Shown in pieces: positions 8,528-17,496 of a stretch of 64,000 bases of DNA. The notes beneath the pieces were generated by a model. That model was not told the DNA's origin, made no database searches, and was given only the letters and a program-made list of their open reading frames with translations. The first letter of the stretch is position 1, and each line of letters begins with the position of its first letter. This DNA comes from Peptococcaceae bacterium UBA7702 (lineage in GTDB: Bacteria; Bacillota; Dehalobacteriia; UBA7702): the NCBI GenBank assembly GCA_002482535.1, contig DLGE01000006.1, forward strand, positions 35,865-99,864, read 5' to 3'. The translations under genes were made by a program, and so were the position numbers.

Positions 8528-10341
8528 TCCTTATCAAAAACAGCCTTCCCCTCTTTGAGCACAAGGCGGCTTACGGCGCTCACCAATCCGAGAACCAGGA
8601 AAAAGATCAAAAAGACACGGTAATTATACCACACGTTATCAAACATACCTTCGAAGAGATAACCGCCGACGGCGGCCATCATGGTCAGCAGGAACCAGGA
8701 GGTTTTCGTTCCCTTCACTTTGCGGTGGGCCATATAGCCGACGGCGAAGAAGGCCAGCAGAAAGGAAAGGAGCAGGATCAGACCGCCGATACCCATTTCC
8801 GACGTTACCTGCAAATAGAGGTTATGGGCGTGGGGCGCAAAAACCTGACTGAGTTGATAGCGGGAATAAATCAGCGAAAAGGCATCTTGTCCCAAACCAA
8901 TACCAAGGAACCAATAAACTTCGAGCATATTCAGGGTACCGAGCCATATATTCATCCGGTAAGAGGTGGAATGATCGGAAAAATTGACGATGGAGGCAAA
9001 GCGGTCCAAAATGCTGTCCGGTAATAAAAAGGGCATGGCCGCCAGGATAAACGGCACAAAAATTAGCAGCTGCCGGGCACCCCAACAAATCACAAGGAAA
9101 AAGATAATAATCAGGGCCAAATAACAGCCGCGGGAATAGGTCAGGGCCAAATTCACCAAAAGCAACAGTGCCGTACCGCCGTAAAACAGCTTCATCAGCG
9201 GTTTTTTCGCGATATAAGTCATCACCCCCGCCATGGGCAACATCAGCAGTAAATACTCCCCGTAAACATTGGGATTTTCAAAGGTGGAATAGACCCGCAG
9301 TTGAAGCGTGGTAAAAAGTTCCGTATCGGTCCAGGTGGTATTGACGTCACCGCTTAAATATTGATAGAGACCGACGAGGCCGCAGAAAAAGGCGGCGGCG
9401 CAGCAGAGAAAAACCATGGCTCGAAGGGTTTGCTTTTTGTCCGTCAGCCAAAGCATCAAAAAATAGCCCAGAATGAAACAACTTTCTAAAAGGGCGATTT
9501 GCGTTGATTTCAACGGCGTAAAACTGGTGACGCCGTAAAAAAGCAGGCATAAGGCGAAGGCCGCCAGGAGCGCCCCGGTGTTATCAAGATGAAACTCCCG
9601 CCCGGCGCCGAGCATTTGACCGATGAGATAACAAAGAAAAGTGATGATCATGAGACCGGCCAAGATCATGGTCGGTAAAAAGGGCGCGGCAAAAAGGATC
9701 AGCAAAATTCCTGTTGCCGGAAAATACAGCAGGATCAGGCCGCCGAGAAACGCGGCCACGAGGAGAGCGCCGACTTGAAAACCGAAGAAAACCCCGATCA
9801 TGCTGGCGATCATGGCAAAGAGAAAGGGTACCCAATAGAGACCGCGTCCGGTGGCGGCAGCGTCCTCTTTGACGTCACAAAACAGCCCGATCAGCCTGGA
9901 ATGGCTCAGTAACGCCTGGAGGGAACAGGGCGCCGCCAATAAAAGGAGGCCCAATAGCGCCAAGACTAATAAAGCGTAAAGACCGCCGCCGATGTAGGCC
10001 AAAGTGGCCAGTCCCAGGCAGAAGCTACCCAAATAGGCTGCGGGCAAATGAGGCCAATCGCCGAAAACCGCGCCGGTATATGCCGCCAAAAGAGAGTGTT
10101 CTTTTAGGCTTGCCCCTTTGACGCCAATGGCGGAAAAAAGGGACCATACCTTATGAATTCCCTGTCCGAAAAGGCTTTTTTCTCCGCAGTCATAGCTCTT
10201 TTCATTGCCCAGGGCAGAAAAAAACAGGCTATGCGCCACCATGCGGTCAAAACCGCGGCCCACAGCACCGAAAAAACGGCCGGTCACACTATACCTGCCG
10301 TAATATAATAATTTTTGATACGCAGTTTCCGGGAAATTCAT
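8524..10341 (-). CDS. O-antigen ligase / polymerase-like membrane protein
   Basis: A 605-aa protein with a ~100-residue N-terminal region, then about 12 hydrophobic helices and a large outer loop with the Wzy/WaaL signature (TFENPNVYGEYLLLMLP, then GIGLGQDAFSLIY and APHAHNLYLQ). Such proteins polymerise or transfer undecaprenyl-linked glycans outside the membrane. In a Gram-positive this would be a secondary wall polymer or S-layer glycan. It is the first gene of the operon with the glycosyltransferase and the two DUF4330-like proteins, with a good promoter just upstream. Confidence 0.85.
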   Translation of the reverse strand: MNFPETAYQKLLYYGRYSVTGRFFGAVGRGFDRMVAHSLFFSALGNEKSYDCGEKSLFGQGIHKVWSLFSAIGVKGASLKEHSLLAAYTGAVFGDWPHLPAAYLGSFCLGLATLAYIGGGLYALLVLALLGLLLLAAPCSLQALLSHSRLIGLFCDVKEDAAATGRGLYWVPFLFAMIASMIGVFFGFQVGALLVAAFLGGLILLYFPATGILLILFAAPFLPTMILAGLMIITFLCYLIGQMLGAGREFHLDNTGALLAAFALCLLFYGVTSFTPLKSTQIALLESCFILGYFLMLWLTDKKQTLRAMVFLCCAAAFFCGLVGLYQYLSGDVNTTWTDTELFTTLQLRVYSTFENPNVYGEYLLLMLPMAGVMTYIAKKPLMKLFYGGTALLLLVNLALTYSRGCYLALIIIFFLVICWGARQLLIFVPFILAAMPFLLPDSILDRFASIVNFSDHSTSYRMNIWLGTLNMLEVYWFLGIGLGQDAFSLIYSRYQLSQVFAPHAHNLYLQVTSEMGIGGLILLLSFLLAFFAVGYMAHRKVKGTKTSWFLLTMMAAVGGYLFEGMFDNVWYNYRVFLIFFLVLGLVSAVSRLVLKEGKAVFDKE

Positions 10342-10391
10342 GCCTTTCCTTTCTCACACAAGCTCTCTTTATTCTTTCTCATTCTTGTCTT

Positions 10392-10420
10392 ATTATAATC
10401 AAAAAAGGCGCTTTTGGCAA
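10392..10420 (-). promoter_or_regulatory. Sigma-A promoter of the polysaccharide operon
   Basis: On the minus strand TTGCCA, a 17-bp spacer and TATAAT lie about 50 bp upstream of the ligase-like gene. Confidence 0.7.
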
Positions 10421-10424
10421 TATG

Positions 10425-10470
10425 AAAAAGAAAAACTCCCGCAAAAGGATATTTGAGGGAGTTTTTTTAC
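10425..10470 (-). terminator. Terminator of the Ldh2-type gene
   Basis: A 10-bp stem (AAAAACTCCC / GGGAGTTTTT) lies just past the dehydrogenase stop and ends in a T-run on both strands. Confidence 0.75.
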
Positions 10471-10478
10471 CGCAAAGA

Positions 10479-11585
10479 TCAAGAAAACCCGAAATCATAC
10501 TGAGACAGGCCGTATTCTTTTTGCAGAGACAAAAGTTCTTTTTGCACGGCCTCATTGACGAGAACGCCCTTATCTTTTGTCTCCATATCATGGAGGTGTT
10601 CTTTTTCCCCGGCGGTATAAATCCTTTCTTCTCCTGGCACTGTTTTGGAATGGCGCAGTTGGCGCAGGATATCACCGGCGGTCTTTTTAAAGACGTCGGC
10701 GCCTTCAAAAGCGTTGGTATCAATGGCGACGAAAAAGTGGCCAAGGTGATAGGGTACTTTTTCTCCCTTGGCGCCGATGCCGGAGAGCATCTTCATGAAA
10801 TTTCCGGCTTGGAGGGCCGCGGAGAGAATTTCGATCACCACGGCATAACTGTAGCCCTTGTAACCGGCGAATTCTTCGCCGATTCCCCCCAGGGGCGCAA
10901 AGGCGGCGTTGCCTTTGATCAGTGCGTCCAAAATGGCGGCGGAATCCGTCATCGTCTTGCCGTCGCAGGTGATGACGAGTCCCGGCGGCGTTTCTTTATG
11001 CAAGCGTTCCCATTTTTCGATCTTACCCCGCTGGGAAATGGAAGTGGCGCAGTCGATGACAAAGGGAAATGCTTCGTCGGTGGGCAGCCCAAAGGTCATG
11101 GGATTGGTACCCAGCATATTTTCAATGCCAAAGGTCGGCGCGATAGAGGGACGGGCATTGGTGCCGGTAAAACCGACGCAATCGGCTTTCGTCGCCATGG
11201 TGGCGTAATACCCGGCAATACCGTAATGGGTAGAATTCCTCACGGCGCTCATCCCCATGCCGTACTTTTTCGCCTTGGTAATGGCCATATCCATGGCTTT
11301 ATAAGCAATCACCTGCCCCATGCCGTCATGACCGTCAATCACGGCAGTGGTGGGCGTTTCCTTCACGACCTCAAACTCGGTGACGGGCTTTTGGATCCCA
11401 GCTTTGATCCGATCAATATAAATCGGTTTAAAACGGTTGATCCCGTGGGAATCGATTCCCCGGCGATCCGCTTCCAGTAAAACATCGGTACAGATTTTCG
11501 CGTCCTCTGCGGGAACACCGCAGCCGACGAAAACATCGGTCACGAAATGTTCCATGGTATTCCAGTCCACATATTTTTCAGCCAT
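10479..11585 (-). CDS. Ldh2-family malate/L-lactate-type dehydrogenase
   Basis: A 368-aa NAD(P)-dependent oxidoreductase of the malate/L-lactate/ureidoglycolate (Ldh2, YlbC/AllD) family. Recognisable stretches are RRGIDSHGINRF (conserved catalytic-site His), NSTHYGIAGYYA with the second conserved His, and NARPSIAPTFG / LGTNPMTFGLPT in the cofactor region. Family members reduce 2-oxoacids such as pyruvate, oxaloacetate, sulfopyruvate or oxalurate; the substrate cannot be read from sequence. Shine-Dalgarno CGAGGTG supports the start. It stands alone with its own terminator, divergent from a binding lipoprotein. Confidence 0.88.
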   Translation of the reverse strand: MAEKYVDWNTMEHFVTDVFVGCGVPAEDAKICTDVLLEADRRGIDSHGINRFKPIYIDRIKAGIQKPVTEFEVVKETPTTAVIDGHDGMGQVIAYKAMDMAITKAKKYGMGMSAVRNSTHYGIAGYYATMATKADCVGFTGTNARPSIAPTFGIENMLGTNPMTFGLPTDEAFPFVIDCATSISQRGKIEKWERLHKETPPGLVITCDGKTMTDSAAILDALIKGNAAFAPLGGIGEEFAGYKGYSYAVVIEILSAALQAGNFMKMLSGIGAKGEKVPYHLGHFFVAIDTNAFEGADVFKKTAGDILRQLRHSKTVPGEERIYTAGEKEHLHDMETKDKGVLVNEAVQKELLSLQKEYGLSQYDFGFS

Positions 11586-11663
11586 TGTTTACACCTCGTT
11601 TCGTTATAAGCGATATTATTATATCATTGCTGGGAAAAAAAATCCATAGATTAGAAGCCCCTT

Positions 11664-11694
11664 TGTTTTACTTTTTCACGATTTATGCTATAAT
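11664..11694 (+). promoter_or_regulatory. Extended -10 promoter of the binding-lipoprotein gene
   Basis: TGCTATAAT forms an extended -10 element about 30 bp before the start; the -35 region (TTGTTT/TTTTAC) is poor. Confidence 0.55.
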
Positions 11695-11725
11695 AAGCAA
11701 CGGAAAAGAAATCATGGAGTTCATT

Positions 11726-12664
11726 ATGATAAAATCACCTTTTTTACGGTGGGTATTCTTGCTTTTTCTAACCGTAACCGTCGTGTTTACGGTCACGGCT
11801 TGCGACGGTGAAAGCACCGAGGAGGATACCGCGTTCACCGCCACCGGCGGCATCCACATTGCCACGAAAAACACGCCGGAACAGAATATCCTGGCCAACC
11901 TGGCCAAGCTGTTGATCTCGGAGAAGATGGGAGTCGACGCGGAAATTGTCTATTACGACGACTCCACTTCCGCAACGCTGCTGCAAAAACTTGACCATCA
12001 AGAAATTCAACTTTTCTTCGATTACTCCGGTTCCCTTGCCGTTAACGCCCTGGCCATCGATACCGATAAGGTCAATACCGCCACTTTATTGATGGACGTG
12101 CAAAATACCGTCAAGAAGCAATACGAGATCAGCGTTTCCGAAAAAATCGGTTATAACAGCACCACATCGCTGTATATGATGTCTGACCGCAATGAAGAGC
12201 TGGAGTCTCCCTCCAATATCAGCGCCATTGCCGATCGTTCCGATCAACTGACCATTGGCATGGAGGAAGATTTCTATTCCCGCATCGATTGTTACGAAGC
12301 GCTTTGCACCGCTTACGGTTTAAACTTCAGCAAAGCCACGGTTTACCAAGAGGAAGACGGCTTTATGGCCTTGGCCAACCATGACATCGATATTTTCATC
12401 GCCGATTCCGTTAGCCCCTATTACAGTCTTTTCGACATGGTACAAATAAAGGATGACCAGTATTTCTTCCTGCCCCAGGACACCTGCTATCTCGTTTCCG
12501 ATCAGACACTGAAGAATTACCCGGCCCTGGGGAGCACCCTATCGCTGATGGAGGGACTGATCTCCACCAGCCGCATGTCACTGATGATCCGGCGCATTGA
12601 CTGGGAAGGCAATGACATTGCGGATTACCTCTATACATATTTGCGGGCCAACAACATCATATGA
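11726..12664 (+). CDS. Orphan betaine/choline-type ABC substrate-binding lipoprotein
   Basis: A 312-aa exported lipoprotein with lipobox Cys26 (TVTAC). The mature part resembles the OpuAC/OpuBC binding fold, e.g. HIATKNTPEQNILANLAKLL and IQLFFDYSGSLAV, which mirror the family's 'set E-x-x-I-L, whole-family Y-x-G-T' patterns. It would bind a quaternary ammonium compound such as glycine betaine or choline outside the cell. The start with a GGAG site 7 bp upstream is preferred to an ATG 12 bp earlier. No permease or ATPase gene adjoins, so it is an orphan receptor or works with a distant transporter. Confidence 0.72.
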   Translation: MIKSPFLRWVFLLFLTVTVVFTVTACDGESTEEDTAFTATGGIHIATKNTPEQNILANLAKLLISEKMGVDAEIVYYDDSTSATLLQKLDHQEIQLFFDYSGSLAVNALAIDTDKVNTATLLMDVQNTVKKQYEISVSEKIGYNSTTSLYMMSDRNEELESPSNISAIADRSDQLTIGMEEDFYSRIDCYEALCTAYGLNFSKATVYQEEDGFMALANHDIDIFIADSVSPYYSLFDMVQIKDDQYFFLPQDTCYLVSDQTLKNYPALGSTLSLMEGLISTSRMSLMIRRIDWEGNDIADYLYTYLRANNII

Positions 12665-12738
12665 ACCACCGGAACCCTTTGTCAAAAGAAGCCCCTGAAT
12701 TTGGGCGATCAAATAAAAAAACAGAAGTGAGGCCAAAT

Positions 12739-13287
12739 ATGAAAATAATGATTGCTTCGGATCTTCACGGATCTTTAAAATACGCGCGGATGATGAGAGA
12801 TCTGTATGAAAAAGAACAGGCAAAACGGTTGATCCTTTTGGGTGATCTGCTGTATCACGGTCCCCGCAACGATTTGCCGGCGGAATACGCCCCCAAAGGC
12901 GTCATCGCGCTGCTCAACGAAATGAAGGAGGAGCTGCTCTGCGTCCGCGGCAATTGTGAGGCCGAAGTGGATCAAATGGTTTTGGAATTCCCCGTGATGG
13001 CGGAATATATGATCTTTTTTACGGGAAACCGGATGATTTTCGCCACCCACGGTCACACCTGGAACACGAAGAACCCGCCGCCACTGAAAGCAGGAGACAT
13101 TCTGCTCCATGGCCATACCCATATTCCCGTCATCGAAGATACCGGCAAATACCATTATCTGAACCCCGGTTCCCTCTCGATTCCCAAAAACAATACGCCC
13201 CATTCCTACATGATCCTGGAAGACGGCGTTTTTACCATCAAGGACCTGGAGCAAAAGGAATATTTGGCCATCGATTTAAGCAAATAA
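12739..13287 (+). CDS. YfcE/MJ0936-type metallophosphoesterase
   Basis: A 182-aa calcineurin-like phosphoesterase. Metal-binding motifs are in order: ASDLHG (D-x-H), LLGDLLYHG (G-D), VRGNCEAE (G-N), ATHGHTW (G-H) and LLHGHTHIP (G-H-x-H). Relatives hydrolyse phosphodiesters with Mn2+. The start is the ATG after GTGAGG, which gives the usual family length. An earlier in-frame ATG at 12661 overlaps the previous stop but adds a non-conserved extension. Probably cotranscribed with the binding lipoprotein and closed by a strong terminator. Confidence 0.87.
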   Translation: MKIMIASDLHGSLKYARMMRDLYEKEQAKRLILLGDLLYHGPRNDLPAEYAPKGVIALLNEMKEELLCVRGNCEAEVDQMVLEFPVMAEYMIFFTGNRMIFATHGHTWNTKNPPPLKAGDILLHGHTHIPVIEDTGKYHYLNPGSLSIPKNNTPHSYMILEDGVFTIKDLEQKEYLAIDLSK

Positions 13288-13304
13288 CACAAAAGATAAA
13301 ACAA

Positions 13305-13355
13305 GAAAGCCGTCAACCGATTTTCAAAAACAAAAATCGGTTGACGGCCCTTTTT
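13305..13355. terminator. Strong terminator
   Basis: A perfect 16-bp stem (GCCGTCAACCGATTTT) with a short loop and T-run follows the phosphoesterase gene and faces the convergent SLH gene. Confidence 0.88.
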
Positions 13356-13455
13356 GCGCACGGAGAGGGGGAACCCAAAGGATTCCCCCTCTCCATCTGA
13401 TATCAACATTAGCAATGAGTCACCGATACCATTACAAAATCGTTACAATATTGCT

Positions 13456-16400
13456 TTAAGGCATCATGGGTCCCCAAACTAAGTTGAAGACAAACTGCAT
13501 GGATTCCGCTCTTGTCGCCGTGTTATTGGGCTGGAAGTAGTAGTCCTTTTCTCCCGGGTAATCCTGACCGGAAGTCACGGAAGGTACGGCATAACCGTTG
13601 ACCAAACCGGCATCGGCCAGGTTCATAACGGCTTCATAGTACCAGGCGCCTTTGGCGACGTCAGCAAAGTACATCTGACGCCAGGCAGGAAGAGCATCTT
13701 TGTAGACATCCAGGGCGATCTTATACATGATCTGGGCGATTTCAGCGCGGCTGATATAACTGTTTGGCTTAAAGGTTTTGTCCGGATAACCGTTGACATA
13801 ACCGCTATCCGCCATAAACATTACCGCGTCATAATACCAGGCGCCGCTCTTCACATCGCTGAAGGTTAAGTTTGCAGAAGAAGAGGAAAACGGAGTGAAA
13901 TACATGTTTTCTTCCGCTGCATCAAGCAAGCCATAGCACATTTTGGCAAATTCAGCGCGGGTAACCTGATTCAGCGGACGGAACGTGCCGTCGCCGTAAC
14001 CGTTGATGATACCGGCATTATAGCCGAAAGCAACCGCCTCGCCATACCAGCATATAGAAGGAACATCGCTAAAACGGTTTGATTGAATCCACCAGGGATT
14101 GGTGATGGCATAGTTGCCGTTTTCATCAAGAACCAGCAACGCCGCCCAAGTATCTTCATCGTAAACGTCAATGTCGACTTCGACTTCGTATACTTGTTTT
14201 TCATCATCATAATTAATACTATTACGGAGATCATTCGTAGCATATGCATCGTATTTTAGATACTCTTCAGAATACATGGATTTACCCATGGCGGTCAGAT
14301 CGTCCGTACCGTCTTTGGTCAATACATAGAAATTCTGGATCTCGGCAAGGCTTGAAACTTCAACGTAAGCGTTAAATTCAGAATTCTGATAAACCTTGTA
14401 GGTTTCACCGGGCAGTTTGTTCATATCAAGAACAGGACCATAAGTGATATAAGAATTACCATTCACAACCGCTTCGGAGTAAGCAAGGCCGTTATCTTTG
14501 ATATAGTCGCCTTTGGTGTTTTCGGTCACATCGGTACCGACATAGGCGTAAGTGCGGATTTTCCCGGAAGCATACCAACCGTCGCCTCTATTATTGCTAT
14601 AGTTATTTTTATCGGCGAAGCCGGGATATCTCACATCGTGGGTATCGGAACCACCGACGAGATAGTGGGCTTTTTCCGTAATCACATCGTCACCGTTCAC
14701 ATCCTGATAAAGAGCGGTGCCGTCCTGATAGGAGGTCCAGAGATCGATGGTGGAAAGCAGCACTTCGACGTTTTCACTGTCTACGCAGCTGGCGTTGATT
14801 TCGATGTTATCGTAATCATCGGTATAGCCGCCGGGAATGGCGTCTACGGAATCAGCGTAGAACAGGCCGTAGGAATACCAGGGATGGTTCGCGGTGATGG
14901 CGGCACCGTTGTCATGTGTTTGTTTGACAAAGACCGGCAGCTGCGCAAACTGGTTCATCACAGGGTTTTTCTGATCGACGTCGAGGAAATGCGCATATCC
15001 GTCGGAGGTCAAAGGAATGACATTGAAATGTGCCCAAGAGCAGGAAATTTCTTCGGAAGGTACGAAACCGGAAAGGCCGTAATCGGCACTAAGATCATAC
15101 ATTTCCGCATTGTTGGTGGTGAAGTCATGGTCGGTCATGAAGCCGACATCCAACCCGGAGGCGGCCAAAGATTTGATGACGTCTCCCGGCGCGGAGAAAG
15201 CGTCATTCTTGTTGCCGTGATGATGGGCATCACCGGCAAGCCAACCTTCGGGAGCGCTGAATACCATATCAACTTCAGGATAAAGGGTGGTGGAATCGGC
15301 GGTGTTGCCCGTCATGACCATCGGTTCGCAATAGAACCAATACCCTTCCCCATAAACCACAACTTTGTAGTAACCGGCTTCCACTTCAAAATCAATCACG
15401 CCGGTGCTTTCGCCTTTGCTGTCGGCTTCGGTGTAGTACACGCTATCGCCGTTAAAGCGGATCGTGGGATAAGCGCTGACGTAGGTATCCCCGTCTTTGC
15501 TTTCAAAGACTTCAATCTTGGCAAAAATCGGATTGCCTTCTTGGTCTTTGACCGTCATTTTCATATTGACTTTGGCTACACCGGCCGCAAGGCTGCCGAC
15601 TTCATCGGTGGTGCCGCTATTATCGATTTCCACTGCTGCGCCATCGGCATAGCCTTTGGCTTCCAAATACATCGTATAGGTACTTTCGTCCTGGGGTACC
15701 TGGAAGGAGAAACTACCTTCCGCATCAGCTTTGTACCAACCAATGGTGGCGCCGTCTTTCTTCACAACAACCGTGCCGTTGGCCACGGTGGTGCCGCTAA
15801 CCGTCGTAAAAGCGGAAACACCCTGAACATCGTAAATCAGATTGTTCAGCTCTTGAAAATCAGCGGTATCGCTCATGACGATATAGGTGTCAACCACTTT
15901 TGTTTCACCGGCCGCATAGTTGCTTGCCGTTCTCAGTTCTTTATAACCGACGGAACCGCCGATTTTGCTGAACTGGTTACCACCGTAATAGAGGCCGCAG
16001 AAATATTCCATACCACCGGTCATCGCATAGGAACCGATGGATTGGTCGATGCCGAACATTGCGCCGCCGTCGTCACCCTTATTGGTTACGGAAAAACGGT
16101 TGCCAACGCTCACCGCGGATCCGGTGGTATTTTCAAAAGAGTTATACATATAGGCAAAAGACTGATCTGCGCCAATGCCGTAGTATGTATTGACATTGAA
16201 TTTAATACCGCCGATATCATAGATGCGGAAAACCTTAACGGCAGTAAGACCCCCGGTAGTCACTTCCGCTTTGGCGTCAAAATCATATTTGACGATGGAG
16301 AACTTCACCACGCCGCAGTTATCGGGAGCCCAGGAATCCCAGCCATAAACGAGAGGTTCAATGGACCAGGTCATGTCGCGGTTCCCGGTAGCGGTGGTCA

Positions 16401-16785
16401 ATGCACCGCTGGTATAATTCACCGTCCCTGCGTCAAGAACGGAACCTGCGGGATAGCCCCAGGGATTGCGGGTACCGACGGCAAGCACGATACCGCAAAC
16501 ACCATTGGTCATGATAATGTCGTCGCCATGAATGGCTTCACCGTTATCAAAAAAAGTATTGGTGCCTTGCACATCGCCGCCTGCGGCTTTCCAAGCGTCA
16601 AGGGTACCGATCCAAAGATCGTCGGTAGCAAGGCCGCTGGAAATGCCCGATGCTACGTCATACTGATTGGGGTCGGCTGCGCCGCTCACAGAAGTACCCG
16701 CGCCGCTTTGGGCAGCAAGAGCACCACAAGAGAAGGACAATACCAAAGCCATAATCAGAATGACCAAAAGTAAGTGTTTTTTCAT
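13456..16785 (-). CDS. S-layer-anchored PHP/CehA-type metallohydrolase
   Basis: A 1109-aa exported protein with a signal peptide ending near ALAAQ. About residues 30-320 form a beta-rich region I do not recognise. Carboxypeptidase-regulatory-like beta repeats follow (about 320-510). Then comes a PHP-type metal site: AGDAHHHG near 519, MTDHD, ANHPWYSYG near 633 and GGSDTHDV near 711, as in CehA/McbA-type hydrolases. Three SLH repeats (about 900-1109; e.g. GYGDGTFRPLNQVTRAEFAK) bind wall polymer. It probably hydrolyses an ester or phosphoester at the cell surface; the substrate is unknown. It has a long, structured 5' leader. Confidence 0.88.
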   Translation of the reverse strand: MKKHLLLVILIMALVLSFSCGALAAQSGAGTSVSGAADPNQYDVASGISSGLATDDLWIGTLDAWKAAGGDVQGTNTFFDNGEAIHGDDIIMTNGVCGIVLAVGTRNPWGYPAGSVLDAGTVNYTSGALTTATGNRDMTWSIEPLVYGWDSWAPDNCGVVKFSIVKYDFDAKAEVTTGGLTAVKVFRIYDIGGIKFNVNTYYGIGADQSFAYMYNSFENTTGSAVSVGNRFSVTNKGDDGGAMFGIDQSIGSYAMTGGMEYFCGLYYGGNQFSKIGGSVGYKELRTASNYAAGETKVVDTYIVMSDTADFQELNNLIYDVQGVSAFTTVSGTTVANGTVVVKKDGATIGWYKADAEGSFSFQVPQDESTYTMYLEAKGYADGAAVEIDNSGTTDEVGSLAAGVAKVNMKMTVKDQEGNPIFAKIEVFESKDGDTYVSAYPTIRFNGDSVYYTEADSKGESTGVIDFEVEAGYYKVVVYGEGYWFYCEPMVMTGNTADSTTLYPEVDMVFSAPEGWLAGDAHHHGNKNDAFSAPGDVIKSLAASGLDVGFMTDHDFTTNNAEMYDLSADYGLSGFVPSEEISCSWAHFNVIPLTSDGYAHFLDVDQKNPVMNQFAQLPVFVKQTHDNGAAITANHPWYSYGLFYADSVDAIPGGYTDDYDNIEINASCVDSENVEVLLSTIDLWTSYQDGTALYQDVNGDDVITEKAHYLVGGSDTHDVRYPGFADKNNYSNNRGDGWYASGKIRTYAYVGTDVTENTKGDYIKDNGLAYSEAVVNGNSYITYGPVLDMNKLPGETYKVYQNSEFNAYVEVSSLAEIQNFYVLTKDGTDDLTAMGKSMYSEEYLKYDAYATNDLRNSINYDDEKQVYEVEVDIDVYDEDTWAALLVLDENGNYAITNPWWIQSNRFSDVPSICWYGEAVAFGYNAGIINGYGDGTFRPLNQVTRAEFAKMCYGLLDAAEENMYFTPFSSSSANLTFSDVKSGAWYYDAVMFMADSGYVNGYPDKTFKPNSYISRAEIAQIMYKIALDVYKDALPAWRQMYFADVAKGAWYYEAVMNLADAGLVNGYAVPSVTSGQDYPGEKDYYFQPNNTATRAESMQFVFNLVWGPMMP

Positions 16786-17177
16786 GAAATAATCCCTCCT
16801 GATAAAAAATCTTCAAAATAAACGCGTTTAAAATATTCAGTTGTCTACTCTCTCTCGCTCCTTTCCCTAATTCTTTCATATTTAAATGAACGTTATTGAC
16901 GTTTTAAGGTAACATGATTAACAATTTAACGACAATAAAAACTTCGTTTTCATCCTCGTATATTCCATAAAAAAACCATTGTTTTACTGTATTATTTTGT
17001 CAAAGATCCAAAAAATTTGCGGTCTTCCCTGCTTGTACCAGACAAGCACCGAAACACCCTGTCCAAGTTGGAGCCATTCCTGGCCGAAGCCCCAAAAAAG
17101 TTATCGACCGCACATCTTGTCACCGTTTTTTCATCGCGGACCCATCGCAATATCTTCCTTAATTTGGAATTATTATA
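16786..17177 (-). promoter_or_regulatory. Long structured leader of the SLH/PHP gene
   Basis: No gene lies here. On the minus strand a TATAAT (-10 element, weak -35) at 17172-17177 would start a leader of about 380 nt. Within 17018-17112 lies a compact fold: TGCGGTC pairs with GACCGCA over ~80 nt, extended by CAAGAT with ATCTTTG, and encloses the hairpin GCTTGT/ACAAGC and a GGC/GCC-rich arm. It matches no riboswitch core I know. The short open frame at 16979 on the other strand has no support. Confidence 0.45.
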
Positions 17178-17430
17178 TCATAGGTTCCAATAAAAATCAC
17201 TACTAATTTTAAAAAAATTTTTGATTTTTTACGAATATTTCTCCATTCATCCCAATTGTCTTTTACCTGGCTCTCACATTCCTTTCACAAAATATTTTCG
17301 CAAAATTGTGTTCTCGGACAGAGGATTCACCACCTATCAGACTTTATTCACGGCCTAAAATAGCGTTTTTTTCAACGCTATTTTGGTTGCATAAACCGTA
17401 TATCACTCAATCCGCAAGGATCTGAGAAAA

Positions 17431-17470
17431 GAAAATGCCGGCTTCTCGTTGCAGAAGCCGGCTTTATTTT
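17431..17470 (-). terminator. Terminator of the zinc-ribbon protein gene
   Basis: A perfect 9-bp GC-rich stem (GCCGGCTTC) with a T-rich tail on both strands lies just past the stop. A second hairpin (AAAATAGCG/CGCTATTTT) lies at 17357-17384. Confidence 0.7.
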
Positions 17471-17496
17471 CTATGAAGTTCATATGTTTCAGGATC

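Noticed and set aside
14638..16773. Open frame of 711 codons opposite the SLH/PHP gene
   Set aside because: It is the shadow of a real coding sequence: no start signals, composition of an antisense frame, no protein family features.
17018..17112. c-di-GMP or c-di-AMP riboswitch before the SLH gene
   Set aside because: The hairpin layout is suggestive, but the conserved core sequences of those classes are missing.
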